Part shown: positions 23,209 through 32,745 of the stretch, in pieces
How the letters are laid out: each line of letters begins with the position of its first letter
Position numbering within the stretch: the stretch's first letter is position 1
NCBI GenBank assembly: GCA_907163345.1
Contig: CAJQUN010000003.1
Coordinates: 3,038,001-3,102,000 of the forward strand
Direction: 5' to 3'
Source of the DNA: Haberlea rhodopensis
Lineage: Eukaryota > Streptophyta > Magnoliopsida > Lamiales > Gesneriaceae
DNA length: 64,000 bases
Made by a program: the position numbers and the translations under genes
Notes under the pieces: model-generated
Database searches by the model: none
The model's input: the letters and a program-made list of their open reading frames with translations, nothing else
Told to the model about the DNA's origin: nothing

Positions 23209-23539
23209 CTGAGTATTTTCCCAAATACTCACCCTTACCTCCCCTCACAGACAAAGACGAAAAGAAGAGATCGAGGAAGAATTACAAGAACAATTTTTGA
23301 GATGATGATCCACGAAGAACCTTCAAGAATTTATTAGTTTTATTTATGCTTCTGCATATTTGATTTAATCCGAGACAACTGTATTTTGTAATATCAATTG
23401 TAAAGACGATTATTATTCTCTATGGAATAAATAGACTCGTTTTTATCATAGATCTGTACACGAGGCTTGTTGATTTTGAATTAATGTTTGGAATCAACGC
23501 CGGTGTCACGCGCTCCGGTCTCGGGGCGTGACATTTTAG

Positions 23540-23551
23540 TGGTATCAGAGC
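23540..23551 (+). other. tRNA-Met primer binding site
   Basis: TGGTATCAGAGC is complementary to the 3' end of plant initiator tRNA-Met and lies 6 nt after the LTR end at 23533. It would prime minus-strand cDNA synthesis of the 20.4-24.5 kb element. Confidence 0.92.
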
Positions 23552-24494
23552 AAAACCAGGTTCCATGATCCCCCTGGGAAAAGATTTTTGGTTGATGTAA
23601 ATAAACCAAATTATAAATCACGGATCTATTAGACAACTGATTAAATAGAAAATCAGTTGGGATTCAAAAAAATTACAATCTGAAAATTCAAAAAAAAAAA
23701 AAGTTCGAAACCCTAGATCTAAGGTTATCACCGCCGCCACCTGTCAAGAATCGCCCGCTTTCGGAATGGCTGTCGTAAGATCGAACATGGTTACCCTGAC
23801 TTAATCTCCATCGACAAATAGCACAAGTCAATCGAAGGTTTCATCCTGTTTTCGACACAGGTGACAGGTTCAACGGATGTTCAACCGCGTCTATAACTCG
23901 ACACCATCCATGTCCCGATCGAACCACTGTTGTGTTCTTGTCATCATTGAGCCGTGAAACGTCTTATCAATCCTCCTTAAGCAAAATCCTCTATCAATCT
24001 TCACATCAGGTCACGCTGTCGAGGTTTAATTCTCCGATCAAACTCGCGCCTGTAGAAACCCTAAGTCGAAATCTCGACCTCCGAAACAGATATTTTCAAT
24101 ACGACTCAATTTTGTGATCCTCACATCATGTAGATAGAAAGACCTCTATCAATTCTGAATTATAGTCATCGAAAGGCTACAAAATTTTGGATTTGAACGC
24201 CCCATTAAGAACACTAAAACACGAAAATTCAAAGCCCGATTTCTCCGCCAACGTCACACCAAGATTCATTTCCTCTTAATCCAAGACAATAATGTCCATG
24301 GACAACTCAATTTTTCTGTCAGTTTTGAAAAAAAAAATGAAATTTGAATTTTCTCAAGCGCGACATGTTTACCATACCAATCGGACCAAATTTATGAAAC
24401 CTCTTTATATTTTTCCTAACATCACTAGAAAATTTCCGCCTAAGTACATGATATTCCATATTAGGATATGTGAGGTAAAATACATCTCTCCACA
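23552..24494 (+). other. Leader / untranslated remnant of the truncated LTR element
   Basis: This stretch follows the primer site. It contains an A run (about 23690-23702) and a phrase 'gaaaccctagatct'. I see no gag frame; the short open frames show no domain. It ends where LINE coding sequence begins at about 24495, so the retrotransposon lost its coding part. Confidence 0.45.
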
Positions 24495-25051
24495 ACCTAG
24501 GCTATAATTTGAGCCTCAAACTGCTTCATGGGAAATATATTGGGAACTGGAACCTTCTGGACTCTCTTAAATCCTTCTTGGGATGTTCCTGGATCATGCA
24601 GGATATTATTTATTGTCGAAATCTCATAGTCAAAGGTGCTTGTTTCAAAATCAGTTTAAACTCCAATGTCCGAACTTGGGAAGATCCCTCGATCCCATCA
24701 CTCCCCAACTTCAAACCACCTTATATGCATCTTGATGGAGCTACTGTTGTTAAATATGATAGATTAGCTCTTTAATGATGTTGGGCCTTTCTAGCTGGGA
24801 TATTGATGTTTTGGATTCCCTCTTTGTCCCCGAGGTTCGCAATGTAATCCTCAGTGTTTTCTTCATTCCGAGGAACAGAATACTTGGTGTGGACTCCCTC
24901 GAGTAAATGAGTCTTCTCCACCAAAAGCGCCTAATTACTGACCAAGCCCACAGATTCTGGCCTCTGGACACTATGGGATTGCTAGGAAAGCGTCCATCTG
25001 GAAGATCAAAATTCATGAGAGACATAAGTTGTTTTTGTGGAAGCTGGCCGC
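24495..25051 (+). pseudogene. LINE copy 1, RT C-terminal part, left of the Athila insertion
   Basis: The plus strand reads LSLKLLHGKYIGNWNLLDSL, GCSWIMQDIIYCRNLIVKGA, SNVRTWEDPSIPSLPNFKPP, the region after the RT in plant L1 LINEs. It continues in shifted frames to DQAHRFWPLDT and LFLWKLAAG at the insertion point (25051). Copy 2 on the minus strand (34470-35054) carries the same text with fewer defects. The 5' part of the LINE is absent, the usual 5' truncation. Confidence 0.85.
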
Positions 25052-26097
25052 TGGTAGCGCTTATCATGTACGCCCAAATTAACCCCACTCAATCCTCAAG
25101 ATTGATAACAATTATAGTAGTGTGAGTAGGATCGATCCCACGAGGATGTGTGAATTCTTGTGCTAATGAAAATCAAACAAAAACAATTAAAAGATGGGGT
25201 TGTGAGTGAATTATATTAATTAAATTAAAACTAAAGATTAAACTAATGAAAGCGATTCTTGGTATCGGTCGACTCTACCTTGAAATTATCATCTATTTCA
25301 TCGATTCACAAAAGACTCAATTTTTCGTATGAATATTCATCGTTGGACGTTTAGTCCAATAATCAAAGTCCTATCTCATCTTACGTTTAGTTAAATCGAA
25401 AACAGGATCCAAATTTAACCCCTTATCGATTAATCAACCCTAACAACAACAGTTAAGATTTAAACTAATGATAGCATGTGAAGAGATCGATGAAGCTAAA
25501 TAACATAATCCAAGCGTCTATGTTTAATCTAGTTAATTGTTTTCCTAAGAATTTAATATCCTCAACAACAGAGAATTATCAATCATAGTTGCTTCGTAAA
25601 TTAGAGGGATCAATGGTGTCCGTATTTGATATCTAATTTAGTATTAAATTGTATGAACAATAGCTAGGTGATCAATCTAACAATCAAACACAACAATCAT
25701 GGCAACAAAATCAAAAAACAATTGATACTCAATAAAATTGATAATTAAAGCGTAAGAATCTCCCAAGATAAATAAATTCCAAGGATTCATCTTCCTCAAC
25801 CAAGAATTAAAATTTAGCTACACATATTCTACGAAAATGTTAAATAAAAACAAAGGAAAGAAAACTAGATCTCCGCTCGTCGAGGTGTCAATCCCGCATT
25901 TGTTTCGATCTTCGTAGATGTCTTCAACAAAATTGAAAGAAAAATTGTAAAACTATCCTAAACTACTCTACCCTAACTATCTAGATGATTTTAGGTCTGA
26001 TATTTCGTGCATATATGTATAGGGATGCTGATGGATTAGGTTAGAGTCCATGTAGAAATGAAAGAAATCAAGAATCCAAAGTTTCCAAAACTCTTCT

Positions 26098-26317
26098 GGC
26101 AATCGAAGGCTAGCTTAGCGATCGATCGCTAGCTTTATTTTTTTCGGCAAAATTCTTTGGGCGAACGATCGCCTCTTTATAGCAATCGATCGCTTGGCTC
26201 CAGTAGACTTTGGCGATCGACCACTCCAATGTACCGATTGATCGCTGACTCACATAATTTGTTGCTCAACTTTCTGTCCAAAATCGATCGATATCATCTT
26301 CCATGCGATCGATCGCC
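26098..26317. repeat. Palindrome array GGCGATCGATCGCC, 3' LTR copy
   Basis: Eight word sites align with those of the other LTR. Starts are about 26098, 26117, 26160, 26181, 26212, 26233, 26283 and 26304, so the within-pair steps are 19, 21, 21 and 21. Several words are mutated (GGCAATCGAAGGCT, AGCAATCGATCGCT). The 19-bp step comes from a 2-bp deletion relative to 28940-30442. Confidence 0.88.
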
Positions 26318-27740
26318 TCTTCAAAATTACATTTTAAGCTCTTTTCTTGATCTACCTTGAGTCCTTATCATCTCCAAAGCTTTTCTTGATCTTTATTCGC
26401 CTTTTTAGCTTGATTTCTTCGATTTCACCTACATTTACACAAATATACGATTAGGTAGCATATGTGTTAAATTACCATCAAAACATACCAAATCGTAGAC
26501 AATTAAGCGCAATAGATGTGTCTATTTCTAGTCACATCAAACTCCCTCATACTTACTCTTTACTCGACCTCGAGTAAATCAGACAAAACAACAATATTTT
26601 TGTTTGGCTCATAGATTCATAACAAACTAACGTGTCCTCACTTTTATGCCTCAATAATTATAAACATGCATAGTAATGAAAGGCGGTGAAAAGTTAACAG
26701 TGGAACAACTTCAATCCATAAATATTTCATACCCAACAAAGCAGTGAACGTGCGTGTGTCGTCATAAACAAGTGTCATTTACAAATTATAGATCCAATAG
26801 ATGTAAACTCACAATAATTCAAGTCATACACCAACACAAGTATAAGCTCACTTTCATACTCTTCTCCACTATTTTAGCCACTTTGTAAACATAAATCAAG
26901 TAGGTCTTTATTAGCTTGTAGCTTGGCCTAGGTATGTGCTTATGAAAGAAAGGAAAATATATATCAAACAAGAAAGTATGATGATATGCACAATTAAAAC
27001 TTTTCTTCTTACATGATATTTTTCAACTTTGTTCATTTTCACACCTTGTATGTTTTTGCAAGGTATATTTCAATCTTTTTTCTCTTTTGTGCATTGGCTC
27101 CCCTTGGAGTCATGTTTTTTTTATCTATTTTCTCAAGGCATCCCTTTTCTTTCAAGAATTTCATTATTTTGATAATGAAGCTCAAACATATAATTCAATA
27201 AATTCCTAAGTGAATGTGAATGAAACACATCATACTCCCTTCAAAGGTGTGGATTAAAATCACATTTAGGCTTATTAAGGACGGATGATAAGCTAGTCTA
27301 AGAATGTTGAATGGGGCCTTTAGTATGCTTAGCATACAACCATTCTTTTTTTGTATTAAAGCTAAAAATAGGTACTATGGATGATTTTGTTTATATCGTA
27401 GGCTTGAAAATCTCAAACGCATCAAAGATCGCCTATATCACTTTCATGTTATCAAATAGTCTAGACATACGCCTCAAAGAGCATAGCATGTATTAAAGAC
27501 TTCTTAAGACTATCACAAAATTCACACAATCTTCACTAAGCTATGCACACTTCACAAGTTATGACGGATGCGTGCTCAAAATATTCAAGTACTATGTCAA
27601 AGTAAAATTTGTATTAGAGTTCAAAGTGTTCCAATGTTAACAATTCACTATTTTCAAAAGCATGCATGATATCAATTAGGTTTCATCATGGGCTAGTGAT
27701 TCTAAGCATGTGTTCGTTACTAACTATGAGCTCAAAATTT

Positions 27741-28072
27741 TTAATTTTTTTTTGTATTTTTGTAATAGATTAGCAATAACACACCGCTAATCCATCCCCC
27801 ATTCTTAAATCTTACATTGTCCCCAATGTAAGTCAAAATCACAAGGAAAGAGAAAAGTCTAACTAAGAAAGCAATAAAAAAATAAAAAGAAAAAATGAAA
27901 CTAACTTCCCTTGGGTTGCCTCCCAAGCAGCGCCTCTATTTAATGTCGGTGACCCGACGCCAGTCATCTCGCTTAAGGTGATGCCTATTCGCCTTGCACC
28001 TCTTGAGGGTTTTTGTCTTTTCACTATGTCGCCCTCCTCCAAAGAAGTCAGTTGAGGTCGATCAAGATCCAC
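27741..28072 (-). other. pol-end / 3' UTR marker of the Athila-like element
   Basis: The minus strand reads GTCGGTGACCCGACATT-like text followed by GCGCTGCTTGGGAGGCAACC. In many plant Athila-type elements a closely similar 'GCGCT...GGGAGGCAACCCAA' phrase follows the pol stop codon. It shows that pol was deleted while its downstream border remained. The remaining 26540-27740 is 3' UTR-like with no gene. Confidence 0.6.
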
Positions 28073-28315
28073 CTCATGGCATCCTTTAGCTTGTTGTCCC
28101 TTATGCTCGTCTGGTGAGATTCATTGTTATTCACATCGACCTCTATTCGTTCTTCAAGTATTGATGGCCTCGGTACCTTCGTTTCTACCTCTTTGCCACT
28201 GTCCCAGGTAATGTTGTCTTCGAAAAAATAGTCTCAATGATTCATTTCATCACAGTACTCTTTCACCGACTCCTCTTCCACGGTACATGATTCATCTAAG
28301 TATTCAACATAGCTC

Positions 28316-28813
28316 TCAGTTGGAAAACATACATTGCGGAGTTGTAGGATGTACAAGCTCATTTTCTTCTATTGGCACATGTGTCTCCTCTTCTAGCTCG
28401 GGTGGCATCAGTACCACATTCTCCATAGTCTCCCTTTGTGCTGCTATCCGATCGGCCGATCTTATTAGTTGCTCCATTTGGTTACCCAAATTATGAGTGC
28501 TAGCCCTAAATTCCTGTTGAAATTGCAAAGTACTATCATTAAGTGTTGAAACAAGATCATCTAAAGACTCACCAGGGGTACAGTATTGAGTTTGTTGTGG
28601 CCATGGCGGGTATTGTGGTATGTATGGCGGTAGGGTGGACTTCATGTAAGGTGGAGGTGGGTTCATCCATTGATTGTCATAGTTGAGATTGAGATGATCA
28701 CTCCAACTTGAGTTGTATGTTCTTTGTCCACTCCCTACGCCAAGTTGGTGCACAAGATACTCCAGTTCGTCTAGTCGCCTATAGTCCTCCATGATAAGAT
28801 CCGATTTTTTCAA
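28316..28813 (-). pseudogene. Gag C-terminal remnant of the Athila-like element
   Basis: An open frame of 165 codons begins about 100 nt after the primer site. It has a Tyr/Asn-rich segment (SSWSDHLNLNYDNQW), a Pro-rich stretch (PPPPYMKSTLPPYIPQYPPW) and a coiled-coil-like end (SLDDLVSTLNDSTLQFQQEF, NLGNQMEQLIRSADRIA). This order resembles the region after the zinc knuckle in Athila gag. No capsid core or zinc knuckle is present, so the protein could not assemble particles alone. Confidence 0.6.
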
Positions 28814-28916
28814 AAATCAACCTCTAAGCAATAACAAACAAGAGTAGCGGTGGGGGGAAAAGAAAGAAAGATAAAGAAAAAAAATAGAAAATATTAACAC
28901 AAAAATATACAACGCC

Positions 28917-28934
28917 TCCCCGGCAACGGCGCTA
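28917..28934 (-). other. tRNA-Asp primer binding site
   Basis: The plus-strand text tccccggcaacggcgcta equals the 3' end of plant tRNA-Asp (…GGCGCCA) with one change. On the minus strand it is the primer site of the Athila-like element, separated from its LTR by 'aaatt' (28935-28939). Confidence 0.88.
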
Positions 28935-29997
28935 AAATTTGGTAGCGCTTATCATGTACGCCCAAATTAACCGCACTCAATCCTCAAGATTGATAACAAT
29001 AATGTAGTAGTGTAAGTATGGATCGATCCCACGAGGAGTTGTGAATTCTTGTGTTAATGAAAATCAAAACAAAAACAATTAAAAGATGGGGTTGTGAGTG
29101 GATTATACTAATTAACTTAAAACTAAAATTAAACTAATGAACGTGATTCTTGGTATCAGTCGACTCTACCTTGGAATTATTATATATTTCATCGATTCAC
29201 AAAAGACTCAATTTTTCATATGAATATTCATCGTTGGACGTTTAATCCAATAATCAAAGTCATATCTCACCTTACGTTTAGTTAAATCGAAAATAGGATC
29301 CAAATTTAACCATTATCGATTAATCAACCCTAACAACAGCAGTTAAGATTTAAACTAATGATAGCATGTGAACTAGTGAGATCGATGAAGCTAAACAACA
29401 TAATCCAAGCGTTTATGTTTAATCTAATTAATTGTTTTTCCTAGGAATTTAATAACCTCAACAGCAGAGAATTATCAATCCTAGTTGCTTCGTAAATTAG
29501 AGGGATCAATGGTGTCCGTAATTGATATCTAATTTAGCATTAAATTGTATGAACAATAGCTAAGTTATCAATCTAACAATCAAACACAAAATGGCAATAA
29601 AATCAGAAAAACAATTGATACTCAATAAAATTGATAATTAAAGCTTAAGAATCTCCCCAAGATCAATAAAATCCAAGGATTCGTCTTCCTCAACCAAGAA
29701 CTAAAATTTAGCTACACATATTCTACAAAAAACGTTAAATAAAAACAAAGGAAAGAAAACTAATCCGATCTCCGCTCGTTGAGGTGTCAATCCCGCCTTC
29801 GTTTCGATCTTCGTAGCCGTCTTCAACAAAATTGAAAGAAAAATTGTAAAACTATCCTAAACTACTCTACCCTAATTATCTAGATGATTTTAGGTCTGAT
29901 ATTTCGTGCATATATGTATAGGGAGGCTGATGGAGTAGGTTAGAGTCCATGTAGAAAAGGAAAGAAATCAAGAATCCAAAGTTTCCAAAACTCTGCT

Positions 29998-30219
29998 GGT
30001 GATCGATCGCTACAAGCTAGCGGTCGATCGCTAGCTTTATTTTTTTCGGCAAAATTCTTTGGGCGATCGATCGCCTCTTTTTAGCGATCGATCGCTTGGC
30101 TCCAGTAGACTTTGGCGATTGATCGCTCCAATATACCGATCAATCGCTGACTCGCATAATTTGTTGCTCAACTTTCTGTCCAAAGGCGATCGATCTCCTC
30201 TTCCATGCGACCGATCTCT
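29998..30219. repeat. Palindrome array GGCGATCGATCGCC, 5' LTR copy
   Basis: Eight 14-nt word sites start at 29998, 30019, 30062, 30083, 30114, 30135, 30185 and 30206. Each of the four pairs has a step of exactly 21 bp, while steps between pairs are 43, 31 and 50. Words are GGCGATCGATCGCC or one to four changes from it. In minus orientation the array lies about 60-280 bp upstream of the TATA-like TATACATATATGC (about 29910-29925). Confidence 0.92.
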
Positions 30220-30442
30220 TCTCCAAAATTACATTTTAAGCCCTTTTCTTGATCTACCTTGAGTCCTTATCATCTCCAAAGCTTTTCTTGATCTTTATTC
30301 GCCTTTTTAGCTTGACTTCTTCAATTTCACCTACATTTACACAAATATACGATTAGGTAGCATATGTATTAAATTATCAATCAAAACATACCAAATCGTA
30401 GACAATTAAGCACAATAGATGTGTCTATTTCTAGTCACATCA

Positions 30443-31425
30443 GCCATCGACGCCCTTCCCACCCGTGTTCGTCTGGGAATGATTTTCACTATCACTGAAT
30501 ATTGTTGTCTGTCTTGGGCATCAGGAAGATTCTATTGATCATATGTTTATTCACTGTCCTGTCGCCCAACAAATCTGGTACTTATCTAACGGAACTTCAA
30601 ATTGTCTTCCTTTGGTGGTCAAACAATCGTGGCCTGGATTGACTTCTTAATTAAAGGGGTTGATACCCCTCTCGATGGCCTCAGTTTGCTTGAATTCCTC
30701 ATTTTTTCGGTTTGTGCTATGGAAGAAATTTGGGATTTACGCAATGGGATTCGTCTAAATGTTAGGGAAGTGCAAATTCATATCCTCGTGCATAAAATTA
30801 ATGATAAAGATTTTGAACATTTTAATGCCCAAGTTCAATTTTTTAAACCAAAGATTATTGCTCACACAGATTGGTCTCCTCTTAATTCCGGTTGGCTCAA
30901 AGTTAACACTGATTCAACTTTTTATGCAGAAAAGTCGGTGGCTGTTTGGATCACTTTGAAATGTTGTCAGGGCTGAAACTTCTCAAACTTGGGCTTCTGA
31001 TGTGTTGGCAACAGAAGCCAAAAGCTCTGATTCTTGCTATGAACAGTGCTTACTCGCTTCATCTTCAAAATCTAATCTTTGAGTGTGACTCTGAGGAAAC
31101 TGCGAGACAAATTCTCAAGCTGGATCATGTTCCTTGTTGGACTGCCCTTCCGAAGGTCGTGGCTGGCCAGAAACTCTTGCGTGGAAATCCGACTTGGACC
31201 TTGGCTTATATCTGTACAGATTGCAACTTTGCTGCGCATAATTTGGCGAAATGGTCGAAGTCTACTAAAGTTTTTTGAATTGTCCCTAATTCTTCATATG
31301 TGTGGGATATATTTATTTTTTATCCTCCGTAGTTGTTTTTTTTTTAGTCCGTGTGGATTTTGTTTATGCTCTTTCCGATTTTCCTTTCTACGATGTAATA
31401 GAACTTCGTTTATTCAGAAAAAAAA
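30443..31425 (+). pseudogene. LINE copy 1, zinc-finger/RNase H part and poly(A), right of the Athila insertion
   Basis: Coding resumes with AIDALPTRVRLGM, directly continuing KLAAG at 25051. Next come CPVAQQIW, then an RNase H domain: SGWLKVNTDSTF, EAKALILAMNSAYSLHL, FECDSEE, NFAAHNLAKWSKSTKVF. The Asp/Glu positions of the RNase H site (NTDS, EAKA, ECDS) are visible, but in different frames. A 3' UTR with 'gatgtaatagaacttcg' ends in an A run at about 31418-31425. The element would have copied itself by target-primed reverse transcription. Confidence 0.85.
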
Positions 31426-32745
31426 CATATAAGTATCATTAAAAAAAAATCACCCCTTATTAATGACCATCACAGTCACTAGTACGAGTTACGCTGATTC
31501 ACTACAGTCACTAAACTACCAAAAAGTTATTTTTTGTATTTTTATAATATTATGTATATTTTTCTATTCTTTTATTTGGACGTATAGATTATTGTTGGCA
31601 TCTAACAAGTTAAAGACAAGCCTGTGCGGGATGTATACATTGACAAATATATTAAATGGATATGAACGAATTTTTACCATTGGTTTCATCTGAAACGGTA
31701 GGTGTAGAAATTTAAAGGGTGTTAGATAAAAAAATTAAATTTATGGAATTTATTGTAGGTTTGATAGATAATAATGTCTGGGTCGAATAAATAGCCATTG
31801 ATTAGCTTCATGAAGGAAGCAAAAGAATTTGATTGTCTTAAAAACTTTAGGTGGAGTCTGTTCTCAATCATTTATTACAAGGCAGTGAGTTTTAATTGAA
31901 GAAGTTTATATATATTGCTGCAGAAGTTATCTGAATTAAATACATCAAGAGAAGAAATTTATCCATCAAGGCAGTAAACTTTAATTGAAGAAATTTATCT
32001 ATACTCTATTAATTAATAATTTTATTTAAATAATATTTTTAGCCAGTCCCGACTATGAGACAACATGCTAAATTAACAATTCTCTAAATTTATAAGATAA
32101 TAAGTATTTAACAATTCGTATAGGCCATATGCAATATCTAATTTAATACTAACATAGGATATTTATTATTAATATATGAGGACTTCAAAAAACTGAATTA
32201 TTATTTATTTCTTATTGAAATTTAAAATTTATATCCCCGACATTTCGTATCATAGTAAGAACTTATGTTGTGGTTTTCTTATAGTTCAAAAAATATTATT
32301 TATCAATTATGATCATTGTTTTAAGAGCTTGCTTTGGGGAAAGAGGATCTGGAGTAAAACTATTTCAAATTCATCACATTTATCGGGTCTCATAACACTC
32401 TTAAATATATGTTCGTCACTCAACATCACTACAATTATTTATTTTTTTAGAGTAGTTCAAAAGATATTAGATTTCTATTCTATTACGATAATTCAATTAG
32501 GTGAGGTGCAAGATACCAGGTCGAGAAACCTGAGCAACCACTCCCTTATGTGCCAATCACTAGCTCATCCAGGGCCTCGGCACCCAGCTCAGATGGAGAG
32601 GGGAGCTTTGTTCCGAGGTGGCAAACACATTATCTCTTGCGTTAAAGTTGACCAAGATCGGCATCAAAGACATCACTAAAATAGGATTAACTTTTACTTT
32701 TATGCCAAAAAAAAAAAAACAAAGCTATCAAGCCGTCGTGTACTC
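31426..32745. other. No gene seen
   Basis: AT-rich DNA. A 154-codon open frame at 32215-32679 has no recognisable domain and lies in low-complexity sequence. The segment around 32500-32690 has higher GC and may be debris of another element. Nothing else is supported. Confidence 0.4.

Larger units (their letters stand above)
20442..23533 (+). mobile_element. 5' LTR (Ty3-like) with downstream primer site, split by LTR B
   Basis: The LTR starts TGTGTGAAAACCCG at 20442 and ends GGGGCGTGACA at 23533. Six bases later, TGGTATCAGAGC (23540-23551) is the initiator tRNA-Met primer site, which proves orientation and the right border. Without the 1431-bp insert (21778-23208) and its duplicated target the LTR is about 1.64 kb. 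A leader-like stretch (23552-24490) follows, then the element ends at a LINE. No second LTR or pol is present. Its start resembles the minus-strand LTR at 59392 (TGTGAAAACGCG). Confidence 0.85.
25052..30442 (-). mobile_element. Athila-like LTR retrotransposon, internally deleted, 5.39 kb
   Basis: Two LTRs lie in direct orientation, 25052-26539 (3' LTR) and 28940-30442 (5' LTR). On the minus strand they start TGATGTGAC and end CGCTACCA. A primer site for tRNA-Asp lies at 28917-28934 (minus TAGCGCCGTTGCCGGGGA, one mismatch), 5 nt from the LTR, and a purine tract GAGGGAGTT abuts the 3' LTR. tRNA-Asp priming and the GGGAGGCAACCC block (about 27915-27930) are typical of Athila-type elements. Only a gag piece survives, so it is non-autonomous. 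Flanking bases GCCGC and GCCAT are an imperfect target duplication. It interrupts LINE copy 1. Confidence 0.93.

Noticed and set aside
32215..32679. 154-codon ORF as a gene
   Set aside because: Ile/Asn/Ser-rich translation of AT-rich DNA, no domain, no promoter or splice context.
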